Shown here: piece by piece, positions 9,241 through 16,555 of the stretch
Layout: every line of letters begins with the position of its first letter
Numbering within the stretch: position 1 is the stretch's first letter
Assembly (NCBI RefSeq): GCF_042643485.1
Contig: NZ_JBHRSJ010000001.1
Span: 62,001-126,000, forward strand
Reading direction: 5' to 3'
From: Azotobacter bryophylli
Lineage (GTDB): Bacteria; Pseudomonadota; Gammaproteobacteria; Pseudomonadales; Pseudomonadaceae
Length of the DNA: 64,000 nt
Notes under the pieces: model-generated
Database searches by the model: none
The model's input: only the letters and a program-made list of their open reading frames with translations
What the model was told of the DNA's origin: nothing
Program-made: the position numbers and the translations under genes

Positions 9241-10098
9241 ATGAAGACGCCAAAACGCATTGAGCCCCTGATCGAGGAAGGTCTGGTCGATGAAGTGCTG
9301 CGCCCGCTGATGAGCGGCAAGGAGGCGGCCGTGTACGTGGTGCGCTGCGGCGACGAGCTGCGCTGCGCCAAGGTCTACAAGGAGGCGAGCAAGCGCAGCT
9401 TCCGCCAGGCGATCGAGTACCAGGAGGGGCGCAAGGTCCGCAACAGCCGCGATGCCCGGGCCATGGCCAAGGGCTCGAAGTACGGCCGCCGCGAGCGCGA
9501 GGAAGCCTGGCAGAACGCCGAGGTCGCCGCGCTGTTCCGCCTGGCCAACGCCGGCGTGCGGGTGCCCAAGCCCTACGATTTCCTCGACGGCGTGCTGCTC
9601 ATGGAGATGATCGACGACGGCGAGGGCAATGCTGCGCCGCGCCTCAACGACGTCGAGCTGCACCCGGACGACGCCCGGGAATTCCACGCCTTCATGATCC
9701 GAGAGATCGTCAAGATGCTCTGCGCCGGCCTGGTGCACGGCGACCTCTCGGAATTCAACGTGCTGCTCGGCCCGGAGGGGCCGGTGATCATCGACCTGCC
9801 GCAAGCGGTGGATGCCGCGGGCAACAACCATGCGTTCCGCCTGCTCGAGCGCGACGTGTGCAACATGGCCGAGTACTTCGGCCAGTTCGCCCCGGAGCTG
9901 CGCTATACCCGCTACGCCAAGGAGATGTGGGCCCTCTACGAAGCGGGGGAGCTGACCCCGGACAGCGTCCTGACCGGCCAGTTCGCCGAACCCGAGGATG
10001 CCGCCGACATCGAGTCGGTGATGCGCGAGATCAAGGCCGCCCTGGCCGATCAGGAGCGGCGCGAGGCGGCGCAACGAACCGAGGACGAATCTGTCTGA
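9241..10098 (+). CDS. RIO1-family atypical serine protein kinase
   Basis: A 285-residue RIO-type kinase. The nucleotide-binding loop MSGKEAAVYVV (about 22-32) replaces a canonical P-loop as in RIO1, with the ATP-anchoring Lys in CAKVYKE. The catalytic loop LVHGDLSEFNVLL supplies the catalytic Asp and metal-binding Asn, and IIDLPQAV is the RIO equivalent of the DFG motif. RIO kinases mature the small ribosomal subunit in archaea and eukaryotes; bacterial members are widespread in proteobacteria but little studied. The gene stands alone, 154 bases upstream of the ferritin gene on the same strand. Confidence 0.9.
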   Translation: MKTPKRIEPLIEEGLVDEVLRPLMSGKEAAVYVVRCGDELRCAKVYKEASKRSFRQAIEYQEGRKVRNSRDARAMAKGSKYGRREREEAWQNAEVAALFRLANAGVRVPKPYDFLDGVLLMEMIDDGEGNAAPRLNDVELHPDDAREFHAFMIREIVKMLCAGLVHGDLSEFNVLLGPEGPVIIDLPQAVDAAGNNHAFRLLERDVCNMAEYFGQFAPELRYTRYAKEMWALYEAGELTPDSVLTGQFAEPEDAADIESVMREIKAALADQERREAAQRTEDESV

Positions 10099-10252
10099 GG
10101 CGAGTCGACGCCGCCCTGGCTGCGCGTCTGACCTGGGAAGCTGGCGGCGGGCGATCTATGCTGAGGAGAAGCCCGGCGCGCCGCCACTCTTGACCGCGCA
10201 GCCTGCATCCTAGAGGCTTATCGCACTTTTCAAGTGGTTTAATGGGGGAGAT

Positions 10253-10717
10253 ATGCAGGGCCAGACGCCAGTCATCGACTATTTCAAGGAACTGCTGCGC
10301 GGCGAGCTGGCCGCGCGCGATCAGTACTTCCTGCATTCGCGGATGTACGCCGATTGGGGCTTGACCAAGCTCTACGAACGCATCAGCCACGAAATGGCCG
10401 AGGAAACCGAGCACGCCGATGCGCTGCTGCAGCGCATCCTGTTCCTCGAAGGCACCCCGGACATGACGCCCGAGCCGATCAACCCCGGCAGGACGGTGCC
10501 GGAGATGCTGCGCAACGACCTGGCCGTCGAGTACCGGGTGCGCGAGGCGCTGGCCAAGGGCGTCGCCCTCTGCGAGCAGCACGGCGACTACGTCAGCCGC
10601 AACATCCTCGTCGCCCAGATCGAGGACACCGAGGAAGACCACGCCTACTGGCTGGAGCAGCAGCTCGGCCTGATCGACCGCATCGGTCTGCAGAACTACC
10701 TGCAATCGCAGATGTGA
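10253..10717 (+). CDS. ftnA: Non-haem bacterioferritin-like ferritin (FtnA/BfrA type)
   Basis: A 154-residue four-helix iron-storage subunit. The dinuclear ferroxidase ligands are visible: E18, E51, H54, E93, E127 and H130. The haem-ligating Met at position 52 of true bacterioferritins is a Thr here (HEMAEETEHAD, Met is at 48). The protein closely resembles Pseudomonas FtnA, originally named BfrA, which forms 24-mers without haem. It should oxidise Fe(II) and store the mineral in the cytoplasm. A GGGGGAG Shine-Dalgarno sits just before the ATG. No bacterioferritin-associated ferredoxin gene is adjacent. Confidence 0.9.
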   Translation: MQGQTPVIDYFKELLRGELAARDQYFLHSRMYADWGLTKLYERISHEMAEETEHADALLQRILFLEGTPDMTPEPINPGRTVPEMLRNDLAVEYRVREALAKGVALCEQHGDYVSRNILVAQIEDTEEDHAYWLEQQLGLIDRIGLQNYLQSQM

Positions 10718-10729
10718 GTTTCCGGGGTC

Positions 10730-10766
10730 GGTTCCGTCCGCCCGAGCCGGCGCGGCGGATGGAACC
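10730..10766. terminator. Hairpin between convergent ftnA and cueR
   Basis: A 13-base stem (10730-10742 with 10754-10766, one G-U type mismatch) encloses an 11-base loop. It lies 13 bases after the ftnA stop and 22 bases after the cueR stop, so it is placed to end transcription from both sides, but neither side has a U-tract. It may instead protect 3' ends. Confidence 0.45.
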
Positions 10767-10787
10767 GTTCCTGCACCTTCTCCTTTC

Positions 10788-11192
10788 TCAGCCCCCGCAG
10801 CAGCCGCCCGCCTCCAGCTCCCGCAGGATCGGACAGTCCGGGCGGTCGTCGCCCTGGCAGTGGCCGACCAGCTCCTGCAGGGTGTCGCGCAGGCTGACGA
10901 GCTCCTCGATCTTGCGTTCCAGGGTCTCCAGGTGGGCCGCCGCCAGCGCTTTCACGTCGGCGCTGGCGCGCTGGCGGTTCTGCCAGAGGTCGAGCAGCCG
11001 GCCGACTTCCTCCAGGGAGAATCCCAGATCCCGCGAGCGCTTGATGAAGGCCAGGCGCTGCAGGTCGGCCGCGCCGTAATGGCGATAGCCGTTGTCGCCG
11101 CGCTCGGCCGGGGCGAGCAGCCCGATGGCTTCGTAATGGCGGATCATCTTGGCCGACAGGCCGCTGTGTTTCGCTGCTTGGCCGATGTTCAT
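10788..11192 (-). CDS. cueR: MerR-family copper-responsive regulator CueR
   Basis: A 134-residue MerR-type activator. The N-terminal winged helix begins MNIGQAAKHSGLSAKMIRHYE, followed by a long dimerisation helix (about 73-110) and the metal-binding loop GHCQGDDRPDCPI, with two Cys spaced C-x7-C as in CueR, the Cu(I)/Ag(I)/Au(I) sensor. A Cys pair near the C-terminus (GGCCGG) is also usual. It is divergent from copZ, with a MerR-type promoter between them. The ATG at 11192 is preferred: the ORF can be extended to 11258, but that would run through the operator. Confidence 0.9.
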   Translation of the reverse strand: MNIGQAAKHSGLSAKMIRHYEAIGLLAPAERGDNGYRHYGAADLQRLAFIKRSRDLGFSLEEVGRLLDLWQNRQRASADVKALAAAHLETLERKIEELVSLRDTLQELVGHCQGDDRPDCPILRELEAGGCCGG

Positions 11193-11228
11193 GCTGGTGT
11201 TTCCGACGTGGATCAGTCCCCGGTGCCC

Positions 11229-11259
11229 TTGACTTTGCCATGGTGGCAAGCTCGACACT
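11229..11259 (+). promoter_or_regulatory. CueR-type promoter/operator of copZ
   Basis: A TTGACT -35 at 11229-11234 and a GACACT -10 at 11254-11259 are separated by 19 bases, the over-long spacing that MerR-family activators correct by twisting DNA. The spacer holds a perfect inverted repeat TTGCCA-TGG-TGGCAA (11235-11249). This layout matches known CueR-controlled copper promoters. Confidence 0.8.
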
Positions 11260-11285
11260 AGGCTCAGTTACAGAGGAGAACTGCG

Positions 11286-11483
11286 ATGCAGACGTTTCAG
11301 GTGAAGGGCATGACTTGCGGGCATTGCGCCAAGGCGATCACCCGGGCCGTGCAGGAGTTGGATGCGGCGGCCGAGGTCGAGGTCGACCTGGCCAGGGGCG
11401 AGGTGCAGGTGGCCAGCCAGCTACCGGCGGAGCGCCTGATGGAGGCGATCCGCGAGGAGGGCTACGAGGTGGCTCAGGGCTGA
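11286..11483 (+). CDS. copZ: Copper chaperone CopZ (heavy-metal-associated domain)
   Basis: A 65-residue single HMA domain. The metal-binding motif MTCGHC is at 9-14 and the overall ferredoxin-like pattern ends with EEGYEV. CopZ binds Cu(I) in the cytoplasm and hands it to a P-type ATPase and to CueR. A strong GAGGAG Shine-Dalgarno precedes the ATG. Here copZ stands alone: no copA P-type ATPase follows it; the next gene is convergent and overlaps its 3' end by 10 bases. The exporter is presumably elsewhere in the genome. Confidence 0.92.
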   Translation: MQTFQVKGMTCGHCAKAITRAVQELDAAAEVEVDLARGEVQVASQLPAERLMEAIREEGYEVAQG

Positions 11484-12160
11484 GCCGAGGGCTGTCCGCA
11501 CTGGTCCGATGCGGTCGCAGAGTCGATCAGCGCGGGCCGTTCTGCCGGGGACCAGTCGCGGATCAGGCCGCAGAACAGCGTGTCGATCATCACCGGCGCG
11601 TCGGTCAGCGGATCGAACAGGTCGGGATCGCGCAGCACGTCACTGAGCATGCCGACCAGGGTGGCGTGCAGCGTGCGCGCCGCCAGGCGGGGGCTGAGGC
11701 CGGGGCGCAGGCGCTCCCGCTCGCGCTCGAACAGCGCCTGGCAGAGGTCGATGAACTGGTCGATGTAGGCCGTGCTGCGTTCTTCCGCGTAGCGCAGCTC
11801 CTCGGTGAACTCGCAGCGCCGCAGGAGGATGGTCATGATGTTGCGCTTCTGCGGGTTGCCGGCCAGGTTGGCCATGGCCTCGATGCACAGATCGCGCAGC
11901 TCCCGCAGCGGGTTGGCCCCCGCCGAGCCGCTCAGGCGCTGGGCTAGCCGCTCAGGCGGCAGGCGGATCTGGCCGAGCATCTCGTTGAACAGGTGGGCCT
12001 TGTTCTCGAAGTGCCAGTAGACCGCTCCCCGGGTCACGCCGCCGGCACGGGCGATCTGCTCGAGGCTGGTATGGGAGACGCCATGCTGCAGGAACAGTCG
12101 TTCCGCAGCGGCGAGGATGGCGAGGCGGGTCTTCTCGGCATCTTCCTTGGTTCGACGCAT
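11474..12160 (-). CDS. TetR-family repressor, TtgR/AcrR/MexZ-like
   Basis: A 228-residue TetR-family regulator. The helix-turn-helix region (about 11-55) includes FLQHGVSHTSLEQIA and VTRGAVYWHFENKAHLF, which closely matches the efflux-pump repressors TtgR and AcrR. The C-terminal ligand domain is full length. These proteins bind antibiotics or plant phenolics and release DNA. Its target is likely the divergent Bcr/CflA gene, because a TTTAC-N14-GTAAG operator lies between them. TtgR itself usually faces an RND pump, so the pairing here is different. The 3' end overlaps copZ by 10 bases. Confidence 0.85.
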   Translation of the reverse strand: MRRTKEDAEKTRLAILAAAERLFLQHGVSHTSLEQIARAGGVTRGAVYWHFENKAHLFNEMLGQIRLPPERLAQRLSGSAGANPLRELRDLCIEAMANLAGNPQKRNIMTILLRRCEFTEELRYAEERSTAYIDQFIDLCQALFERERERLRPGLSPRLAARTLHATLVGMLSDVLRDPDLFDPLTDAPVMIDTLFCGLIRDWSPAERPALIDSATASDQCGQPSAQP

Positions 12161-12213
12161 GGCGGAGTTCTGGCTCGGTTCGTGGGGATTTGCAGTTTAC
12201 TCGAATCTGCCGA

Positions 12214-12237
12214 TTTACAAACAGGGTCGTAGGTAAG
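12214..12237 (+). promoter_or_regulatory. Candidate TtgR-type operator
   Basis: The sequence TTTAC-AAACA-N9-GTAAG (12214-12218 and 12233-12237, 14-base spacer) has the same half-sites, the same AAACA next to the left half and the same spacing as I recall for the Pseudomonas putida ttgR/ttgA operator. It lies in the 183-base gap between the divergent TetR gene and the MFS gene, 54 bases from the TetR start. Confidence 0.6.
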
Positions 12238-12343
12238 AGCATAGTCGCAGAGGGCGTCGCAGCGCTCTCCCGCCCGTACCCCTGTGCGTTCCCCCTGAAC
12301 CAGGATGTGCCGTGCCCCTCCGGGGCGCGGAGGAGCCCCAATC

Positions 12344-13522
12344 GTGAACCTGTCCCTGCTGCTGATTCTCGGCGCCCTTTCCGCCTTCGGCCCCCTGGCC
12401 ATCGATTTCTACCTGCCGAGCTTTCCGGCCCTGGCCCAGGCCTTCGCCACCGACGTCGAGCATGTCCAGTTGTCCCTGGCGGCCTATTTCGTCGGCATGT
12501 CCATCGGCCAGCTGGTCTACGGGCCGCTGGCAGACAGCTTCGGCCGGCGCTGGCCGCTGATCTTCGGGGTCGCCCTGTTCAGTCTGGCCTCGCTCGGCTG
12601 CGCCCTGGTCGGCAGCCTGGAGCAACTGGTCCTGATGCGTTTCGTCCAGGCCCTGGGCGGCTGCGCCGGGATGGTGATTTCCCGGGCGGTGGTGCGCGAT
12701 CTCTGCGACGCGCAGGCGGCGGCCAGGGTCTTCTCCCAACTGATGCTGGTGATGGGGCTGGCGCCCATCCTCGCCCCGCTCGCCGGCGGGCTGCTGCTGA
12801 GTCAGTTCGGCTGGCCGTCGATCTTCTACTGCCTGACGCTGTTCGGGGCGCTGTCCGGTCTGGCGGTGGCCCTGCGCCTGCCGGAAACCCTGGCCCAAGA
12901 TGCGCCGCGGCCGCCGTTGTCCGGCAGCCTGCGGCGCTACGGCGGATTGTTGCGCGACCGGGAGTTTCTGGCCTTCAGCCTGTCCGGCGGCGTGGCCATG
13001 TCCGGCATGTTCGCCTACATCGCCGGCTCGCCGTTCATCTTCATCGAGCTGTACGGCGTTCCGGCGGAGCATTACGGCTGGTTCTTCGGCGGCAATGCGG
13101 CCGGCTTCATCCTGTTCGCCCAGCTCAATGCCCGTCTGGTGGGACGCCACGGACCGGGATTCTGGCTGCGCCGCATGGTCTGGCTGCATGCCGCCAGTGC
13201 GCTCGTGCTGCTGCTGGTGGCTGCGTCCCGCCCGGCGTCCCTGTGGCCGCTGCTGCTGCCGCTGTTCGTCTACGTCGCCAGCCTCGGCGCGGTCATTCCC
13301 AATGCGTCGGCCTGTGCGATGGCGGGGCAGGGGCGGCAGGCGGGGAGCGCGTCGGCGCTGATGGGGAGCACGCAGTTCAGTCTCGCCGCCCTGGCCTCGG
13401 CCATGGTCGGCGTTCTGCACGACGGCAGCGCGATTCCCATGGCGCTGGTGATGAGCCTCTGCGGGCTGGGCGCTGCCGTGCTGGCCTGGTACAGCGGTCA
13501 GGTGGACAACTCCGGACGCTGA
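12344..13522 (+). CDS. Bcr/CflA-family MFS multidrug exporter
   Basis: A 392-residue 12-helix transporter. The first helix ends in the PLAIDFYLPSFPAL signature of the Bcr/CflA subfamily and the loop 2-3 motif A reads GPLADSFGRRWPL. Motif C-like Gly-Pro-rich sequence APILAPLAGG in helix 5 marks it as an exporter (drug/H+ antiport). The start is taken as GTG at 12344 (MNLSLLLILG after initiation), because GGAGGAG lies about 10 bases before it; the upstream ATG at 12305 adds 13 non-hydrophobic residues. Divergent from the TtgR-like repressor, which probably controls it. Confidence 0.85.
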   Translation: MNLSLLLILGALSAFGPLAIDFYLPSFPALAQAFATDVEHVQLSLAAYFVGMSIGQLVYGPLADSFGRRWPLIFGVALFSLASLGCALVGSLEQLVLMRFVQALGGCAGMVISRAVVRDLCDAQAAARVFSQLMLVMGLAPILAPLAGGLLLSQFGWPSIFYCLTLFGALSGLAVALRLPETLAQDAPRPPLSGSLRRYGGLLRDREFLAFSLSGGVAMSGMFAYIAGSPFIFIELYGVPAEHYGWFFGGNAAGFILFAQLNARLVGRHGPGFWLRRMVWLHAASALVLLLVAASRPASLWPLLLPLFVYVASLGAVIPNASACAMAGQGRQAGSASALMGSTQFSLAALASAMVGVLHDGSAIPMALVMSLCGLGAAVLAWYSGQVDNSGR

Positions 13523-13547
13523 CGAGGCCGGGGCGTCGGCGACCGGC

Positions 13548-13724
13548 TCAGCTACCGGCGTACTGCTGGGAGGTGGGCCAGGGATGTGGCGCCTTCAGCC
13601 GGGTTTCCAAGGTGTTGACGAACTGGCGGGCTTCGTTCTCGCTACGGAAGGTCACCGCGACCTTGCCGAACTGCACCTGCCAGTGGCCCAGGGGACTGCT
13701 GATCGGTCGTACGTTGACTTGCAT
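13548..13724 (-). CDS. Small conserved hypothetical protein
   Basis: A 58-residue soluble protein beginning MQVNVRPISSPLGHWQVQFGKVAVTF and ending in HPWPTSQQYAGS. The ATG at 13724 is preceded by a GGGAGG Shine-Dalgarno a few bases away; the 20-residue extension to 13784 lacks one. The alternating hydrophobic pattern suggests a short beta-sheet followed by a helix (SENEARQFVNTLETRL). I do not recognise a named domain. It is convergent with the exporter gene, 25 bases between the stop codons. Confidence 0.6.
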   Translation of the reverse strand: MQVNVRPISSPLGHWQVQFGKVAVTFRSENEARQFVNTLETRLKAPHPWPTSQQYAGS

Positions 13725-14072
13725 GTTTCCCTCCCGTGATGGCTCCGACGGCTGCCGCCTGCGGATCGCAGAACCGCACGACACCCGGATGCGCTCGAAG
13801 CCGGTGGCATGAGCAGGTTGTTATGCCAACCACTTCGAAGAATTCTGGCTGCATGAAGTGTAAGTGCCGGCGTGTCCTTGGCAATAGACGCAAGTCAATT
13901 ATGTGTCCGCATAATGGCAGAGTGATGGCGCAAGCGGGTCGTCGGAAATCGAACCGTTCGTCGGCTGCGGTGCTGCGATGGGGCCACTTAAGCTTGATTT
14001 AACTTTCGTGGTGCAAGGTTGGGACTCGCAACAGCGATTTCCGCAATACCAATCGACAACGAGGGATTCCCC
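13725..14072. other. Intergenic region, 348 bases
   Basis: No credible gene on either strand. It separates the small protein gene (transcribed leftwards) from the PepSY gene (rightwards), so it must hold both promoters, but I see no -10/-35 pair good enough to call. The part nearest the PepSY gene is relatively AT-rich (around 13985-14000). Confidence 0.5.
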
Positions 14073-14342
14073 ATGCGCAAACTGATCCTGCTGTGCCTTG
14101 CCGTCGCCAGCCCCCTGGCTCTCGCCGCCACTCCCGAGTGCACCAAGGCCGACAAGGCCCAGTGGCAAGACCAGGGCAAGTTCCAGGAGCAGCTCAAGTC
14201 CGAGGGTTATCAGATCAAGACCTTCAAGGTCACCAAGGGCAACTGCTACGAGATCTACGGGCACGACAAGGACAACCGCAAGGTCGAGATCTACTACGAC
14301 CCGGTGAGCGGCAAGCCGGTCAAGGAAAAGGTCCAGAAGTAA
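14073..14342 (+). CDS. Periplasmic PepSY-domain protein
   Basis: An 89-residue secreted protein: signal peptide MRKLILLCLAVASPLALAA, then a single PepSY-like repeat with GYQIKTFKVTKGNCYEIYGHDKDNRKVEIYYD. Small PepSY proteins are thought to modulate periplasmic proteases or sensor kinases and are often encoded beside cytochrome b561 genes, as here: the stop codon is 3 bases before the next ATG, so the two are almost certainly one operon. Two Cys in the mature part could form a disulfide. The precise role is unknown. Confidence 0.8.
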   Translation: MRKLILLCLAVASPLALAATPECTKADKAQWQDQGKFQEQLKSEGYQIKTFKVTKGNCYEIYGHDKDNRKVEIYYDPVSGKPVKEKVQK

Positions 14343-14345
14343 GCC

Positions 14346-14873
14346 ATGGTCGTCGAAACCCTGCGCCTGTGGGATCCGCTGGTGCGGCTGTTCCACTGGT
14401 CGCTGGCCGGCGTCTTCATCGCCAACTACTTCCTCAACGAGCCGGGCGAGTCCTGGCACGTCTGGTTGGGATACTACGCGCTGGCCTGGATTCCCGTGCG
14501 GGTGCTGTGGGGCTTCGTCGGCTCGCCGGCGGCGCGCTGGTCGGATTTCTGGCCGACCCGCGCGCGCCTCGCCGAACACCTGCGGGCGCTGATCGCCTGG
14601 CGCCCCTATCACCGCCTCGGGCATTCGCCGGTCGGTGCCCTGGTGATGATCCTGATGATGCTGTGCATGTTCGCCCTCGGGGTGAGCGGCTTCATGATGG
14701 ACCGGATCGACTACTTCTGGGGCGTGGACTGGGTCGAGGACCTGCACGGGCTCGTCGCCGACGCCCTGCTGGTGCTGGTTTGCCTGCACCTGCTGGCGGC
14801 GCTGGTGGAAAGCGTCCGCCTGCACGAGAACCTGCCGCTGTCGATGATCACCGGTCGGCGGCGCAAGCTGTAG
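14346..14873 (+). CDS. Cytochrome b561-family membrane protein
   Basis: A 175-residue four-helix di-haem b-type cytochrome. The N-terminal segment LWDPLVRLFHWSLAG holds the first haem His, a second set lies in HVWLGYYALAW, and a third in DLHGLVADALLVLVCLHLLAAL with two His. Proteins of this type shuttle electrons between quinol and periplasmic partners, often with a small periplasmic PepSY or cytochrome c partner. It follows the PepSY gene directly, so the pair may form a functional unit in the inner membrane. Confidence 0.85.
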   Translation: MVVETLRLWDPLVRLFHWSLAGVFIANYFLNEPGESWHVWLGYYALAWIPVRVLWGFVGSPAARWSDFWPTRARLAEHLRALIAWRPYHRLGHSPVGALVMILMMLCMFALGVSGFMMDRIDYFWGVDWVEDLHGLVADALLVLVCLHLLAALVESVRLHENLPLSMITGRRRKL

Positions 14874-15204
14874 GCGCCAGGGACTTGCGGCGGTTGGCGA
14901 TTTTTTGTGCAGGTCGCCGCAGCCTGCATGGATTCTGTTTCCCGACAGAGCATCCCGACGTTGTCCACAGGGTTGTCCCCGCGCTGTGTTGAAAAGCGGG
15001 GAAAGTCAGCAAAAACCGCGGCGGCGCTCCGGAAAACCTGTCCGAGCGGTGAAATTTCCTCTGCAATCAGGGCCTTGTTCCCCGTCTCCGGGACGATCGT
15101 TCAAAAAATGAACGATCCTTGGCAGGCCAGAGGCCATCGCGATCCCAGCGAGGCATCCCAAAGTTATGCACAATTCGGCTCACAGAGTTTGTGAGTAAGC
15201 ACGC
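14874..15204. other. Intergenic region, 331 bases, with DnaA-box-like sites and a palindrome
   Basis: No gene is seen. Two 9-mers resembling DnaA boxes are present in the same orientation: TTGTCCACA at 14961-14969 and TTATGCACA (a full match to TTATNCACA) at 15164-15172. A perfect 9-base inverted repeat lies between them. The region separates convergent genes (cytochrome b561 and the dioxygenase), so it is not needed for their promoters. Confidence 0.5.
15095..15117. repeat. Perfect inverted repeat GATCGTTCA-N5-TGAACGATC
   Basis: The 9-base arms at 15095-15103 and 15109-15117 are perfectly complementary around an AAAAA loop. It could be a protein-binding palindrome or a weak hairpin terminator of the convergent genes; no U-tract follows on either strand. 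Confidence 0.7.
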
Positions 15205-15990
15205 TCAGTCATATTCCGCCGCTTCGTGCTCGCCCAGCAGCCGGCGCTGGCGCGGCGTGCACGCCGCCAGCACCTCGGGGTTGAAGCGCCAGTGGAGGTA
15301 CGGCGAGAACTTCTGCGCCACCATCCGCCGGCCGTAATGCACCTGCAGCAGATAGCGGACCTGGTCGGTCGTGCGGTTGCGGCTGCCGGCGTGCCAGAGT
15401 TCGCTGCGAAAGAACAGCACGTCGCCGGCCCGGCACAGCACCGGCTCGGCCGCGCGGCCCTGCCAGCGGGTCTCGCCCTCGGCGGGCCGGCGGCCGGCGC
15501 GGTGGCTGCCGGGGATGACCAGGGTCGGGCAGAGGTCCTCGTCGATGTCGTCCAGGTACAGATGCGCGGTGCAGATCTGCATGGGCAGGACGAAAGCCGG
15601 GTCGGCCAGCAGCTCCGGGGGCAGCTCCATCACCAGGTAGTCCAGGTGCAGGTCGGCGCCGATGAAGCCGGGATGGCTGCGCCAGGCGGTCTGGCCGATC
15701 ACGTGGCAGTCGTCGCCGAGGGCGGCCTCGGCCAGTTCGATGACGCCGGGCGGGTCGAGGTAGGGCAGCCACAGGGGATCGCGGTTGAACACGCATTTGT
15801 AGTGATCGACCAGCCCGGTGTAGTCCCAGTGCTCCGGCTGGAGCCGGTCGATGGCCGTGCGCAGCCGGGCGATCCGCTGCGAGTCCAGTACGCCGGGGAG
15901 CAGCATGAAGCCCTGCTCGTGCATGGCCCGCAGGCGCGTCGCGGTGAGTTCCGGGGCGGGGCTGGCGTCGTTCATCGTTGCGTGTCCCAT
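15205..15990 (-). CDS. Phytanoyl-CoA dioxygenase-family Fe(II)/2-oxoglutarate oxygenase
   Basis: A 261-residue putative non-haem iron oxygenase. The 2-His-1-carboxylate triad is visible as HLDY (HxD) and the distal His in ELWHAGSRNRT, with the 2-oxoglutarate-anchoring Arg in TTDQVRY. The LPGVLDSQRIARLRTAID segment near the N-terminus is typical of the PhyH family. Substrates range from fatty acyl-CoAs to natural products and cannot be guessed; no biosynthetic cluster surrounds it. An internal ATG at 15975 (MNDASPAPEL) is an equally possible start. Confidence 0.8.
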   Translation of the reverse strand: MGHATMNDASPAPELTATRLRAMHEQGFMLLPGVLDSQRIARLRTAIDRLQPEHWDYTGLVDHYKCVFNRDPLWLPYLDPPGVIELAEAALGDDCHVIGQTAWRSHPGFIGADLHLDYLVMELPPELLADPAFVLPMQICTAHLYLDDIDEDLCPTLVIPGSHRAGRRPAEGETRWQGRAAEPVLCRAGDVLFFRSELWHAGSRNRTTDQVRYLLQVHYGRRMVAQKFSPYLHWRFNPEVLAACTPRQRRLLGEHEAAEYD

Positions 15991-16116
15991 GATGGCGCAT
16001 CCCTAGTGTAGTCAGATGGCCACGCTGCCCGCCGCGGGGCCGATCCGTTATGCTGCGGACGCCTGTCGCCGACGGGGCGGCACGCGCATGGTCCATCATT
16101 CAAGGAGCAGAAACAG

Positions 16117-16500
16117 ATGATCGGTTACATCACCCTGGGCACCAACGACCTGGAGCGGGCGGCAGCGTTCTACGACCAGATCCTGGCCGAGATCGGCGCG
16201 GAGCGGGTCTTCGAGCTGCCGCGGATGATCGGCTGGGGCACCAGGCCGGGCAAGCTCAGCCTCGCCCTCATCAAGCCCTACGACGGCCAGCCGGCGACCC
16301 CGGGCAACGGCACCATGGTCGCGCTGGCGGCGGAAAACCCGCAGCAGGTCCAGGCCGTGCACGCCAAGGCCCTGGCCCTGGGGGGCAAGGACGAGGGCCC
16401 GGTAGGGCCGCGCGAGGCGGTTCCGGGGTTCTACGCCGGCTACTTCCGCGATCTGGATGGCAACAAGCTGGCCGTTTACTGCATCACCAAGGCGGCCTGA
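16117..16500 (+). CDS. VOC-superfamily (glyoxalase-like) protein
   Basis: A 127-residue single VOC module: MIGYITLGTNDLERAAAFYDQIL opens the first beta-alpha-beta-beta-beta unit, and the second ends with GYFRDLDGNKLAVYCI, the usual glyoxalase/bleomycin-resistance ending. Potential metal ligands near the two motif ends are not all conserved, so enzymatic activity is uncertain. An AGGAG Shine-Dalgarno lies about 14 bases upstream. It is followed at 56 bases by a hydrolase gene on the same strand. Confidence 0.82.
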   Translation: MIGYITLGTNDLERAAAFYDQILAEIGAERVFELPRMIGWGTRPGKLSLALIKPYDGQPATPGNGTMVALAAENPQQVQAVHAKALALGGKDEGPVGPREAVPGFYAGYFRDLDGNKLAVYCITKAA

Positions 16501-16555
16501 GCGAACGAGGTGCTCGTCGCCTCCCCATGACATGTCCACAGGTCCGGGATGGCCC

